A DNA stretch of 29,914 nucleotides from positions 1-29,914 of the IMG/VR virus record IMGVR_UViG_3300008117_000229; one strand, 5' to 3'. The notes below the pieces were generated by a model. It was given only the letters and a program-made list of their open reading frames with translations, was not told where the DNA came from and ran no database searches. Origin of the DNA: a virus. Numbering within the stretch: position 1 is the stretch's first letter; every line of letters starts with the position of its first letter. Positions 1 through 8,102 of the stretch are shown piece after piece. The translations under genes were made by a program, and so were the position numbers.

Positions 1-25
1 AGTACAATATACCTAAGGAGTAAAC

Positions 26-208
26 ATGAGTGGACGTGGATACATTGCGGAAGAACCCCCTCAAGCATGTCAAATGTGCGGGGTGATCGCAGAATGCAGA
101 CCATATGGTCCTAAGGATGAAGAAATTTGCTTTGAGTGTGCAATGAAAGACCGTGAGACTACAGAGCGTAAGATGGCAATATACCTATTTGGAGACGATG
201 ACGAATGA
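26..208 (+). CDS. Small zinc-ribbon-like protein, unknown role
   Basis: A 60-residue acidic protein. Cysteines at 15 and 18 (CxxC), 24, and 35 and 38 (CxxC) make two knuckles about 17 residues apart, the spacing expected of a small zinc-ribbon fold. No catalytic motif is visible. The start is supported by a strong ribosome-binding site (AAGGAG, about 14-19). The 3' end overlaps the next gene by 4 bases (ATGA), so the two are probably translationally coupled. Similar tiny Cys-pair proteins are common in T4-like phages. A DNA- or protein-binding adaptor role is plausible but is inference. Confidence 0.75.
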   Translation: MSGRGYIAEEPPQACQMCGVIAECRPYGPKDEEICFECAMKDRETTERKMAIYLFGDDDE

Positions 209-393
209 AATTCAGGTACTTAGTGAAGCACAATAAAATCACTACATCAGAAGTAAAGGCATACAGTGTCCAAAATGGTATACCAATGCAACAGGCAAAA
301 GAAATTCTTGTAAATCGTACAGAGCCTGTGCTACAATACAAAAGATTTTTCAGATGGGTAGATGTACCAACAGTTTATAAGGAACATGAATGA
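205..393 (+). CDS. Conserved-looking small phage protein, unknown function
   Basis: A 62-residue basic protein with no recognisable domain, signal peptide or membrane segment. It starts within the stop region of the upstream zinc-ribbon gene (ATGA overlap) and itself overlaps the MazG-like gene by 4 bases. The three genes therefore form a tightly coupled unit, and the coupling and strand support it as real. The segment from residue 20 to 50, rich in Gln, Lys and Val, looks helical. Function is unknown. Confidence 0.65.
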   Translation: MKFRYLVKHNKITTSEVKAYSVQNGIPMQQAKEILVNRTEPVLQYKRFFRWVDVPTVYKEHE

Positions 394-824
394 ATATTGA
401 TTTAAACAAATATAAGGATTTTGTAGAGGAAGTTACAAGTCAAGCTAGCGATGATCTTACCACTTTTCTTAGTCGGTGTGATGAGTTAGACGGTAACTAT
501 AATGTAGAAACACAGTCACATGGTCCTGATATTAATGTACCATTGCTACTGACAGCAGCATTAGGGCTAGCAGCGGAAACAGGCGAGTTTTGTGAAATTC
601 CTAAAAAGATATTCTTTCAGGGCAAACCACTTAATGAAGAAAATGTGTTTCATATGAAACGAGAATTGGGCGATGTTATGTGGTACTGGGTCAATGCATG
701 TAGGGCACTTAATCTTGATCCAAACGAAGTTATTGGAGAGAATGTGCGAAAGCTTGAGTCACGCTACCCTGGCGGAACTTTCGATCCTTATTACAGCGAG
801 AACCGCAAAGACGGTGATTTGTAA
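390..824 (+). CDS. mazG: MazG-like nucleotide pyrophosphohydrolase
   Basis: A 144-residue protein of the all-alpha NTP pyrophosphatase (MazG/dUTPase-2) type. The Mg2+-binding signature is visible as E63-x2-E66 with E69 in the first helix (AAETGEFCEI) and E92-x2-D95 in the second (RELGDVMWYW). Family members hydrolyse (d)NTPs to monophosphates plus pyrophosphate. In phages they have been proposed to clean nucleotide pools or alter host (p)ppGpp signalling, but the substrate cannot be told here. The length fits a single-domain phage MazG. It is translationally coupled to the upstream small gene (ATGA) and followed by a late-type promoter for the neck gene. The annotation of the fold is secure; the physiological substrate is not. 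Confidence 0.85.
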   Translation: MNIDLNKYKDFVEEVTSQASDDLTTFLSRCDELDGNYNVETQSHGPDINVPLLLTAALGLAAETGEFCEIPKKIFFQGKPLNEENVFHMKRELGDVMWYWVNACRALNLDPNEVIGENVRKLESRYPGGTFDPYYSENRKDGDL

Positions 825-839
825 TTAAGCCCTTCTCTA

Positions 840-847
840 GATAAATA
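840..847 (+). promoter_or_regulatory. T4-type late promoter octamer upstream of neck gene
   Basis: GATAAATA followed by C, one mismatch from the T4 late consensus TATAAATA. Its last base is exactly 20 nt before the ATG of the neck/kinase ORF, and the expected start site leaves a leader of about 14 nt that contains GGAG. Confidence 0.7.
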
Positions 848-866
848 CAATATCTGGAGAATTTTT

Positions 867-2204
867 ATGGCTTCACCTTACAATTTACAAGAATTAAAAG
901 AAAATCTTTTTCGTGATCTGAGATATCGTTTAGGTGACGGTATAGTTGATGTTGAACTTGATCCTGAACATTTTGAAGCAGCCTATCGTTATGCTGTTAG
1001 AATTTATAGACAACGGGCTCAAAACTCTACTATAGAATCATACACATTATTGACTATAGAAAAGAATAAAGATTCATACATTTTACCTGATGAATTTGTA
1101 AATGTAAGACAGGTATTTCGTAGAACAGTTGGGTTAGAAACAGGACCATCTGCAAGCAGTTTTGATCCCTTCAGTAGTGCAATTCTTAACACTTATCTAT
1201 TAAACTATAACTATGCAGGTGGACTGGCTACATACGATTTTTACGCACAGTACATTGAACTTGCAGCCCGTATGTTTGGTGGATACGTTATTTTTACATT
1301 TAATCCAGTAACGAAAGAATTTAAAATGGTTCGTGATCCAAAAGGAAGCGGTGAAAAAATTTTGATTTGGGCAGATATTCAACGACCTGAGATAGAATTA
1401 TTATTAGATCCAGGTGCAGGCATTTGGATAGGAGATTGGACACTTAGTCAGCTTAAATTGATTTTAGGTGAGGCACGTGAAAAGTTTGCAAGTATTGCCG
1501 GCCCAGCAGGTGGCACAACATTAAATGGGGCAACGCTTAAATCTGAAGGTAAAGCTATGCAAGATCAACTATTAGAAGATTTGCGCAGGTATGTTGACCA
1601 TAGCCAACCATCTATTGCCGACTATCTCATTACTGAACACGGTTTTAAAAAAGAATCTTGGGCTGGATCGCTAAAAGATGCGATTGCACACATATTTAAT
1701 TGGGAACGTGACCTACTAGAGGGTACTACTAAGTATGCACGTGAGTGGCGTGAACAAGTTGATCCATGGTGGAGTGAGAGATTAGGTATAAAAGATTTAA
1801 CTCCAAGATACATTTTACAGCAATGGGGCACCGAAGTAGGTCGTCAAAGCTTCCATGACGATATTTGGGTAGCAAGTTTAGAAAATAAACTACGTCAAAC
1901 TAAAGACGATGTGATAATTACAGACACACGTTTTCCCAATGAATTAGCAGCAATTAAAAGATTAGGTGGAATTACTATTCGTGTGCATCGTGGACCTAAA
2001 CCTGACTGGTACGATGATGCCATTGCGGTTAATAAAGGGCCTAGACATATTGGTTGGTCGCTTAGTAAAGATAGATTATCAAAGCTAGGGATACATCCTA
2101 GTGAATATATGAGTGTAGGACTAGCATACGACCATGAGATCCATAATGATAGCACTATTGATGACTTGTATAGTTGCGTAAAGCATATGCTGGAATTAAC
2201 CTAG
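867..2204 (+). CDS. Neck protein (gp13-like) fused to P-loop-less dNMP kinase (gp1-like)
   Basis: One uninterrupted 445-residue frame with two unrelated parts. Residues 1 to about 245 look like the T4-type neck/head-closure protein gp13 of marine T4-like phages (MASPY start, LG-x2-I-x-D-V-x-LD motif, helical C-terminus). Residues about 250-445 match T4 gp1, deoxynucleoside monophosphate kinase: A251-D252-Y, W265-A-G-S-L-K-D-A-I, Q319-W-G-T-E, W334, T352-D-T-R and the closing helix all align with gp1 features. The kinase's N-terminal P-loop (GKDT in T4 gp1) is missing. Alignment runs straight from the neck tail (SQPS, 246-249) into the residues that normally follow the P-loop. As written the kinase should not bind ATP. 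The ORF could be a genuine deletion fusion or a chimeric assembly. RBS GGAG precedes the start. It converges with and overlaps the HNH gene by 4 bases. Confidence 0.85.
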   Translation: MASPYNLQELKENLFRDLRYRLGDGIVDVELDPEHFEAAYRYAVRIYRQRAQNSTIESYTLLTIEKNKDSYILPDEFVNVRQVFRRTVGLETGPSASSFDPFSSAILNTYLLNYNYAGGLATYDFYAQYIELAARMFGGYVIFTFNPVTKEFKMVRDPKGSGEKILIWADIQRPEIELLLDPGAGIWIGDWTLSQLKLILGEAREKFASIAGPAGGTTLNGATLKSEGKAMQDQLLEDLRRYVDHSQPSIADYLITEHGFKKESWAGSLKDAIAHIFNWERDLLEGTTKYAREWREQVDPWWSERLGIKDLTPRYILQQWGTEVGRQSFHDDIWVASLENKLRQTKDDVIITDTRFPNELAAIKRLGGITIRVHRGPKPDWYDDAIAVNKGPRHIGWSLSKDRLSKLGIHPSEYMSVGLAYDHEIHNDSTIDDLYSCVKHMLELT

Positions 2205-2214
2205 TCTAATTCCA
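2191..2214. terminator. Hairpin centred on two convergent, overlapping stop codons
   Basis: A perfect 8-bp inverted repeat (TGGAATTA / TAATTCCA, 2191-2198 and 2207-2214) with an 8-nt loop. The loop holds CTAG (2201-2204), which is the TAG stop of both the neck/kinase ORF (+) and the HNH gene (-). There is no T-run on either side, so a classic intrinsic terminator is doubtful. It may instead stabilise or punctuate both mRNA ends. Confidence 0.45.
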
Positions 2215-2551
2215 AATCACCGCGTTTCCATACAACTTCTTTACGTCTTACAATTTCAATGCAATTAAGGCACACACTTCTGAGGTTGCTTAATTCATTA
2301 TTTTTAAGATTTCCATCTATGTGAAAAACTGTTATTTGACTATCATAAATTTTTCTAAAGCCACATAAATCACATGTGGGTTTTTTCTTGTATCCTGCAA
2401 TTTTCCAACTAGGTTGTTGCAGCGGAATTTGCTTGTTTTTTCTCCTACAATCCTCACATTTACTGCGGTAATGTCTAACTCCGTTACGATAGTAGTTAGC
2501 GGCGCAATGATTTTTATTGCATACTTTGCAGATAGGTCTAGACATAATCAT
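2201..2551 (-). CDS. HNH-type endonuclease-like zinc protein
   Basis: A 116-residue protein on the opposite strand from its neighbours, inserted between the neck/kinase ORF and the sheath gene. The N-terminal half has Cys pairs C8/C11 and C32/C35. The C-terminal half carries an HNH-like module: C60-x2-C63, the core VFHIDGN (H77, D79, N81), then C94-x2-C97. The two C-terminal Cys pairs would bind a structural zinc as in classical HNH nucleases. The His that often follows the last CxxC is replaced by Ile98, so catalytic competence is uncertain. The start could be M1 (2549-2551) or M3 (2543-2545). Lone HNH genes of this sort in T4-like phages are usually free-standing homing-type or unclassified nucleases. 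Mobility is inference. Confidence 0.75.
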   Translation of the reverse strand: MIMSRPICKVCNKNHCAANYYRNGVRHYRSKCEDCRRKNKQIPLQQPSWKIAGYKKKPTCDLCGFRKIYDSQITVFHIDGNLKNNELSNLRSVCLNCIEIVRRKEVVWKRGDLELD

Positions 2552-2561
2552 ATTTATTCTA

Positions 2562-2577
2562 ACTCTTCGGGAAGAGT
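2562..2577. repeat. Short inverted repeat between HNH and sheath genes
   Basis: ACTCTT-CGGG-AAGAGT, a 6-bp stem with a 4-nt loop in the divergent gap between the HNH gene and the sheath gene. There is no adjacent T-run, so it is more likely a structural or regulatory hairpin than a terminator. Support is modest because the region is short and AT-rich. Confidence 0.35.
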
Positions 2578-2604
2578 CAACGTACCGTTTTTTCTCAAAT
2601 TTTT

Positions 2605-2612
2605 AATAAATA
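2605..2612 (+). promoter_or_regulatory. Late promoter octamer upstream of tail sheath gene
   Basis: AATAAATA 55 nt upstream of the sheath ATG, further away than at the other late genes. The intervening leader contains a 4-bp hairpin candidate (AGGG / CCCT at 2623-2636) and an AAAGGA ribosome-binding site. Confidence 0.5.
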
Positions 2613-2666
2613 ATATTATACTAGGGAGTTAACCCTCAAAATCATAACATTAAAGGAATATTTAAA

Positions 2667-5600
2667 ATGGCTCTAACATCACCAGGCGTAGAAGTTACAA
2701 TAATTGATGAAAGTAATTATTCTCCTGCCCAAACTAATTCTGTACCTTTTGTGCTAATAGCTACAGCTACGAATAAAGCTAATCCTGCTAATACAGGAGT
2801 AGCTCCTGGAACAGTCGCAGCAAATGCTAATAAACTATACAAAGTTACAACACAACGTGATCTTGTTAATTTATATGGCAATCCATTCTTCTATAAAACT
2901 ACGAATGGAACTCCAATACAGGGTTACGAATTAAATGAATATGGTCTAGCTGCAGCATACTCTGTGTTAGGAGTTACAAATGGTTGCTGGGTACTACGTG
3001 CAGATATTGATTTGGCGAGTCTTATTGGTACTTTAACAAGACCAAAAGGCAACCCAGCCGATGGTACTTATTGGTTAGACACAACATCTACAAGATGGGG
3101 AATATTTGAATTTAATAAATCAACTGGTAAGTTTACAGAAAAAAATCCTATTGTTTTAGTTAATGATGCTGATCTAGTCGGTGGATATCCACTACAAAGT
3201 ATTGGTAACATAGGAGACTATGCAGTTGATGCAAGAGATCCAATAACTATTGATACCTTTAATCAAAGTCATTATTTTTATAAAACCCTTGCGAATAGTT
3301 GGGTACAAATAGGCACAGAAGATTGGCTAAAGGCTATTCCTGCGATAACTGGCACAGTTAGCAATCCAACATTAAATGCGGGAGCAACGTTTACTATCAA
3401 TATATTAGGTTCATTATTAAATTATAATACAACAATAACGGTGCCTGCAGCGCCAAATAATACTGCATTGGGAGTAGCGAATGCAATTAATAATTTAGGG
3501 TTCGGAGATTTAAGTGCAGATGTAACTAACGGTAGGTTAAATATTTACTTCTCTCCTGTACCAGACATCGAAGATCATATTCCTTATATGGAATTATCTT
3601 CAGGATTTACTGTGCTAACTGATTTGGGTATAGATTCATCAACTAGATATTATGCTCCTGAAGCATACAATGGCCCTTCATCGGCAATGCCATTATGGAC
3701 ACAAGGGCAACTTACTCCTCATCCAACTGGTTCATTATGGATTAAAACATCTGTAAGCGGAAACGGAATGAATATTAATTTAAGTAGATTTAGTGCAGCT
3801 ACATCTACATTTATTCAAAAGCCAGTGTCAATATATAGAAATCTAAATGAAGCGACTGCTCTTATTGATAGAACAGGTGGACAAAATATTCCTGCAGGTA
3901 CAGCAATAGGAATATTTAATACATTCCAAGAATCAAGTAATATTAGTAATAATATATATTTCTTTGAAAGATTAGCAACTGGTCCCACAGTAATTACTGG
4001 TACAGTAAATAATCCTGTACTTCCAAATAGTGCGCAAATTTACGCTGGTGTTTCGATGCCTGGTCAAGTAGGTACATTTGATAGCCCTTCATATTTAATT
4101 TCACTTCCAGCAGCTGGTGTAGTAGGGCCAACAGAATTTGTTACTGCATGGCAGGCTGCTAACATACCAAATACAACTGCAAGTGTAACAACGACAGGTG
4201 CAATACAGATTACTCATACTTTAGGAGGTGAGATTGGATTTACAGTTCTCCCAGGTACACCATATAGTAATGTATTAGATTTAGCTGGTTTATCCTATGC
4301 GACTAATTCTGCTGTTGAACCGTCTCCAGGAATTCGTATCGAATTCCCTAACCTACCACAATATTCAACCACGGGTGCTGGTACCGGTTGTACTATAAAT
4401 GCTGTTGTTTATACAGATAGATACATTTTAACAGGCATTCCAACAGGTGGTTCTGATTATAATGTAGGAGATCAAATTACTATTTCTGGTGCGTCTTTTG
4501 GATTAAATTTCCCAGCAAATAACCTAATTGTAGAAGTTACAGCAGTGAACTCAGGCGCAGTAACAGGAATAGCTTTTGTCTCTGGTGTCTCCGCTTTAGG
4601 ATATATAAGTTTGGTTTCTAATTGGAGAAAAATTACTTATACTGCTAATGAGGGAGCGCCATTTACAAATCCAATTGAAAATACAAATTGGTTCTATAGC
4701 ACAATTGACCAAGTTGATATAATGGTACAACAAGGAGGCGCCTGGAAAGGGTATAAAAATGTAAATTATGACAGTTCTGGCAATCCTATAATATCAGGAA
4801 CAAACGCTACGGATCCAAGAGGACCTATCATATCAGCAGATGCTCCAACTTCACAAAGTGATGGCACTCCTTTGGTGTATGGCGATCTTTGGTTAGATAG
4901 CAGCGATTTAGAAAATTATCCTGTAATTAATCGTTGGCAAAATGTTGATAGTGTAGATCAATGGGTCTTAATTGATAATACCGATCAGACTTCTGGTGAT
5001 GGCATTCTTTTTGCGGATGCACGTTGGGCACCCAATGGAAGCACAGATCCAATAAGTGACCCTATTCCAACTATAGTAAGCCTGTTAACAAGCAATTATC
5101 TAGATTTGGATGCTCCTGATCCAGATATGTATCCTCAAGGAATGTTACTATTTAATACACGTAGATCAGGTTACAACGTCAAACAATTTAGATCAAACTA
5201 TTTTAATGCATTGACATATGGTGATGTAGTTCTCCCAACAGTTAAAAGTGCATGGGTAACTGCAAGTGGATTAAAAGAAAACGGTAGTCCATATATGGGA
5301 AGAAAAGCTCAAAGAGCTATGGTTACACAAGCTCTAAGTGCTTCGATTTCAACTAACATGGCAATCCGAGAAGAAGATAATTTCTTTAATCTAATGGCAA
5401 CTCCGGGATATCCTGAATTGCAACCGCAAATGATAGCACTAAACAATGAAAGAGCGAACACTGCTTACATAATTGGTGATACACCAATGAGACTTAGTGA
5501 TCAAGCGACAGAAATTGACAATTGGGCTAAAAATGCAGCAAATGCGGCAGGCACAGGTGAAGATGGATTAGTTACACGTGATGAATACATGGGCTTGTTT

Positions 5601-6263
5601 TATCCTAGTGGTTTAGCAGATTTAGGAACAAATGGAAGATGTGCAGTTCCTCCAAGTCACATGATGTTAAGAACGTTCTTACGTAACGATACTATCGCTT
5701 ATCCTTGGCTAGCTCCTGCAGGGACAAGACGCGGAGTAATTGATAATGCAGTTCAAATTGGATATATCGATGCGCAGACAGGTGAATTCCAAGTTATAAA
5801 AAATCGTGTAGGTATACGTGATGTTTTATACAGTAACTTTATTAATCCTCTTGCATTCTTTACAAGTGTAGGATTGGTGAATTATGGTAATAAAAATAGT
5901 AAAGATACACAATCTGCGTTAGATCGCATTAACGTAGCAAGATTAGTTAACTATGTTCGTGAAAAATTACAGATTTTAGCACGTCCGTTTATATTTGAAC
6001 CTAATGATGCGTTAACTAGAAGCCAAATAACTTCAGTGGTACAAACATTGTTTGTTGATTTGGTAGCTAAACGAGGTATATATGATTACCTAGTTGTTTG
6101 TGATACTACAAACAATACCCCTGCCAGAATTGATCAAAATCAATTATGGATAGATATTGCAATTGAGCCAGTAAAAGCTGCTGAATTTATTTACATCCCT
6201 GTAAGAATTATGAATACAGGAGAAATTTCAGAGCGTGGAACTGCGATATTTGGTAATCAATAA
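2667..6263 (+). CDS. Contractile tail sheath protein (gp18-like), oversized
   Basis: A 1198-residue protein that begins with the sheath hallmark SPGVEVTIID. The usual sheath C-terminal core is recognisable: an IREEDNFFNLMATPGYP stretch near residue 900, NNERANTAYIIGDTP just after it, then AYPWLAPAGTRRG and the NPLAFFTSVGLVNYGNK region. T4 gp18 is about 660 residues, so roughly 500 residues are extra and lie between about 125 and 830. Those contain three GxxWLD/WIK-type modules (around 3058, 3720 and 4870), two related blocks that start ITGTVxNPxL, and a GxxYNVGDxITISG beta-module. The insertions probably decorate the outside of the sheath. The protein forms the contractile tube that surrounds the tail tube. 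AAAGGA precedes the ATG. Confidence 0.93.
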   Translation: MALTSPGVEVTIIDESNYSPAQTNSVPFVLIATATNKANPANTGVAPGTVAANANKLYKVTTQRDLVNLYGNPFFYKTTNGTPIQGYELNEYGLAAAYSVLGVTNGCWVLRADIDLASLIGTLTRPKGNPADGTYWLDTTSTRWGIFEFNKSTGKFTEKNPIVLVNDADLVGGYPLQSIGNIGDYAVDARDPITIDTFNQSHYFYKTLANSWVQIGTEDWLKAIPAITGTVSNPTLNAGATFTINILGSLLNYNTTITVPAAPNNTALGVANAINNLGFGDLSADVTNGRLNIYFSPVPDIEDHIPYMELSSGFTVLTDLGIDSSTRYYAPEAYNGPSSAMPLWTQGQLTPHPTGSLWIKTSVSGNGMNINLSRFSAATSTFIQKPVSIYRNLNEATALIDRTGGQNIPAGTAIGIFNTFQESSNISNNIYFFERLATGPTVITGTVNNPVLPNSAQIYAGVSMPGQVGTFDSPSYLISLPAAGVVGPTEFVTAWQAANIPNTTASVTTTGAIQITHTLGGEIGFTVLPGTPYSNVLDLAGLSYATNSAVEPSPGIRIEFPNLPQYSTTGAGTGCTINAVVYTDRYILTGIPTGGSDYNVGDQITISGASFGLNFPANNLIVEVTAVNSGAVTGIAFVSGVSALGYISLVSNWRKITYTANEGAPFTNPIENTNWFYSTIDQVDIMVQQGGAWKGYKNVNYDSSGNPIISGTNATDPRGPIISADAPTSQSDGTPLVYGDLWLDSSDLENYPVINRWQNVDSVDQWVLIDNTDQTSGDGILFADARWAPNGSTDPISDPIPTIVSLLTSNYLDLDAPDPDMYPQGMLLFNTRRSGYNVKQFRSNYFNALTYGDVVLPTVKSAWVTASGLKENGSPYMGRKAQRAMVTQALSASISTNMAIREEDNFFNLMATPGYPELQPQMIALNNERANTAYIIGDTPMRLSDQATEIDNWAKNAANAAGTGEDGLVTRDEYMGLFYPSGLADLGTNGRCAVPPSHMMLRTFLRNDTIAYPWLAPAGTRRGVIDNAVQIGYIDAQTGEFQVIKNRVGIRDVLYSNFINPLAFFTSVGLVNYGNKNSKDTQSALDRINVARLVNYVREKLQILARPFIFEPNDALTRSQITSVVQTLFVDLVAKRGIYDYLVVCDTTNNTPARIDQNQLWIDIAIEPVKAAEFIYIPVRIMNTGEISERGTAIFGNQ

Positions 6264-6268
6264 ATTTG

Positions 6269-6276
6269 AATAAATA
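6269..6276 (+). promoter_or_regulatory. Late promoter octamer upstream of tail tube gene
   Basis: AATAAATA followed by C. Its last base is exactly 20 nt before the tail tube ATG. The predicted 14-nt leader carries AAGGAG, giving the tube gene its own strong late promoter and RBS despite sitting just behind the sheath gene. Confidence 0.7.
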
Positions 6277-6295
6277 CAATTAAGGAGAAAAACAA

Positions 6296-6925
6296 ATGGC
6301 AACAGCATCAGAATCACTGTTTAATATGAGTATAGGGGCAGACAATACCCCTAGTACAGCAGCATTGTTGATGCCTAAGTTACAATACAGATTTAGAGTT
6401 TTGTTTTTAAATTTTGGAGTAGGTGGTTCAACACAAGAGTTGACGAGACAAGTAATTGATGTTTCAAGACCTCAAGTAAGTTTCACTGAAATTCCAATTG
6501 ATATTTATAACTCAAAATTATACCTAGTCGGCAAACATGAGTGGCAAATGACCACCGTAAACTTGCGTGATGATGCTACAGGAAGCGTAGCAAAATTGGT
6601 GGGTCAACAAATTCAAAAGCAAATGGATTTCGTTGAGCAAGCAAGTGCTGCAACAGGTCAAGATTATAAATTTCAAATTAACTATGAAATACTAGATGGT
6701 GGTAATGGCAATTCAACACCTACTGTTTTAGAAACTTGGGAATTATACGGTTGTTTCATACAAAACGTAAATTACAACACACTTAATTATGGTGAAAACG
6801 CACCAGTAACTATAAGTCTATCAATAAGATTTGATAACGCAATCCAAAGTCCTCTTGGTTCTGGTCTTGGTACTGCAGTTGGTCGTGCGTTAGGTGGAAC
6901 AACAGTAACAGGTATTGGTACTTAA
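6296..6925 (+). CDS. Tail tube protein (gp19-like)
   Basis: A 209-residue protein of the T4 gp19 type, which stacks as hexameric rings to form the inner tail tube. It has the expected early beta-strand (YRFRVLFLNFG), the VSRPQVSFTEIPIDIYNSK strand-loop, then WQMTTVNLRDD and a long beta-rich C-terminal half (YGCFIQNVNYNTLNYGENA). Length is close to T4 gp19 (163 residues) plus a longer Gly/Thr-rich tail. It sits directly after the sheath gene as in T4, with its own late promoter and an AAGGAG ribosome-binding site. The next gene encodes a longer relative with the same strand order. Confidence 0.9.
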   Translation: MATASESLFNMSIGADNTPSTAALLMPKLQYRFRVLFLNFGVGGSTQELTRQVIDVSRPQVSFTEIPIDIYNSKLYLVGKHEWQMTTVNLRDDATGSVAKLVGQQIQKQMDFVEQASAATGQDYKFQINYEILDGGNGNSTPTVLETWELYGCFIQNVNYNTLNYGENAPVTISLSIRFDNAIQSPLGSGLGTAVGRALGGTTVTGIGT

Positions 6926-6931
6926 TTATTA

Positions 6932-8101
6932 ATGTCTGGGTTCATTGACAACCTATTAGGTGAAAATCTCGGAGAAAATTTTCTGGGCGGATTATTCGGC
7001 ACAGAATATCTCCGAGATTTCCAACATGCTAGTAGAGTATTCCGTAGCGATTCTTATTCTTATAGTCCTAAACATAAGTTTTTATTTCATGTTACTTTTG
7101 AAATTAACTACGACCTAATAGGACTATCGCAAGCTTTTCCTGAAGGCACAAACACTCACTTTGGATTGGCTGTTAAAACAGCACAACTTCCAGGTTATAC
7201 GTTTGATACACACATAATGAACCAGTATAATCGTAAGAGGATTGTACAGACTAAGGTAAAATATGATGATGTTACAATAAAATTTCATGATGATAACGCA
7301 AATTTAATCAGAAATCTTTGGTATGCTTATTTTACGTATTACTATAAAGATAGCACACAAAATGCTAGCGCAAGTTCTTTAGCAGGATTAGGAAACGATG
7401 CAGCTAATATTCCGCAATTTGTCAATCAATTTGCGACAAACACATCTGCATTCGACTACAATAGACGTAATACATACGATAGTTCTATATATGGTGATAA
7501 CGAGTGGGGATTTATAGGTCAAAGTACAAACGATCAGATCACTGCGCTTTCAAATCTTACTGGTATTTCCAAAGCGCCTTTTTTTAAAGCAATCAATATT
7601 TTCGGATTTAATCAACATATGTTTGCTCAATATCGATTATTAAATCCAACAATAACAAGTTTTAAACATGATACTTATGACTATTCATCAGCCAATGGCA
7701 TAATGGAACACACTATGACTATTGGTTACGAGGGTGTTAATTATTATGAAGGTGGTATTGATGGCACAAGCACTGATGGTCAAGGCAATGCAGTAGCGGG
7801 CGATTTTGGCAAAGACTTATATGATACAATTACTAGTCCAATAGCAAGACCTGGTTCAACTGCAAAAATATTAGGAAAGTTTGGTTTAGTTGATTCGGCA
7901 GGTGGTTTAGTCAGTGATATTGCAAGTGGAAATTATTGGGGTGCAATCCTAACAAGCGGTAGGGCTTACAATACGTTTAAAGATGTTAATATAGGCAGCT
8001 TAGCAACTAGTGAATTAAAAACAGGTGCTTTAAACTCAATAACAGGTACACCTAACAGAAACACATTATTCAATTTTCCTTCATCAAAGACCCCTAGATA
8101 A
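6932..8101 (+). CDS. Tail-tube-like structural protein (gp19 paralogue / tube-initiator-like)
   Basis: A 389-residue protein whose first 150 residues repeat the layout of the tail tube protein: HKFLFHVTFEI, then VKTAQLPGYTFDTHIMNQYNRKR, then VTIKFHDDNANLIRNLW. The shared pattern is P-x2-SF/TFD, YN-x-K/R, then VT-x-K/NL/F-x-DD. It then diverges into Tyr/Asn-rich and Gly-rich sections. In T4, the non-gp19 tube-like proteins (gp48, gp54) start the tube in the baseplate, and this gene may play that part. That assignment is inference and relatives are often annotated only as structural proteins. There is no good Shine-Dalgarno. It follows the tube gene by 6 nt and is probably coupled. Confidence 0.75.
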   Translation: MSGFIDNLLGENLGENFLGGLFGTEYLRDFQHASRVFRSDSYSYSPKHKFLFHVTFEINYDLIGLSQAFPEGTNTHFGLAVKTAQLPGYTFDTHIMNQYNRKRIVQTKVKYDDVTIKFHDDNANLIRNLWYAYFTYYYKDSTQNASASSLAGLGNDAANIPQFVNQFATNTSAFDYNRRNTYDSSIYGDNEWGFIGQSTNDQITALSNLTGISKAPFFKAINIFGFNQHMFAQYRLLNPTITSFKHDTYDYSSANGIMEHTMTIGYEGVNYYEGGIDGTSTDGQGNAVAGDFGKDLYDTITSPIARPGSTAKILGKFGLVDSAGGLVSDIASGNYWGAILTSGRAYNTFKDVNIGSLATSELKTGALNSITGTPNRNTLFNFPSSKTPR

Positions 8102-8102
8102 T

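Noticed and set aside
2549-2558. ATAAATA on the minus strand as a late promoter of the HNH gene
   Set aside because: It abuts M1, so transcription would start inside the gene. It is possible only if M3 is used, and there is no other support.
2414-2632. 72-codon plus-strand frame antisense to the HNH gene
   Set aside because: No RBS, no domain, and it overlaps the zinc motifs of the minus-strand gene.
2623-2636. AGGG/CCCT hairpin in the sheath leader
   Set aside because: Only 4 bp with a 6-nt loop; expected by chance in a region of this size.
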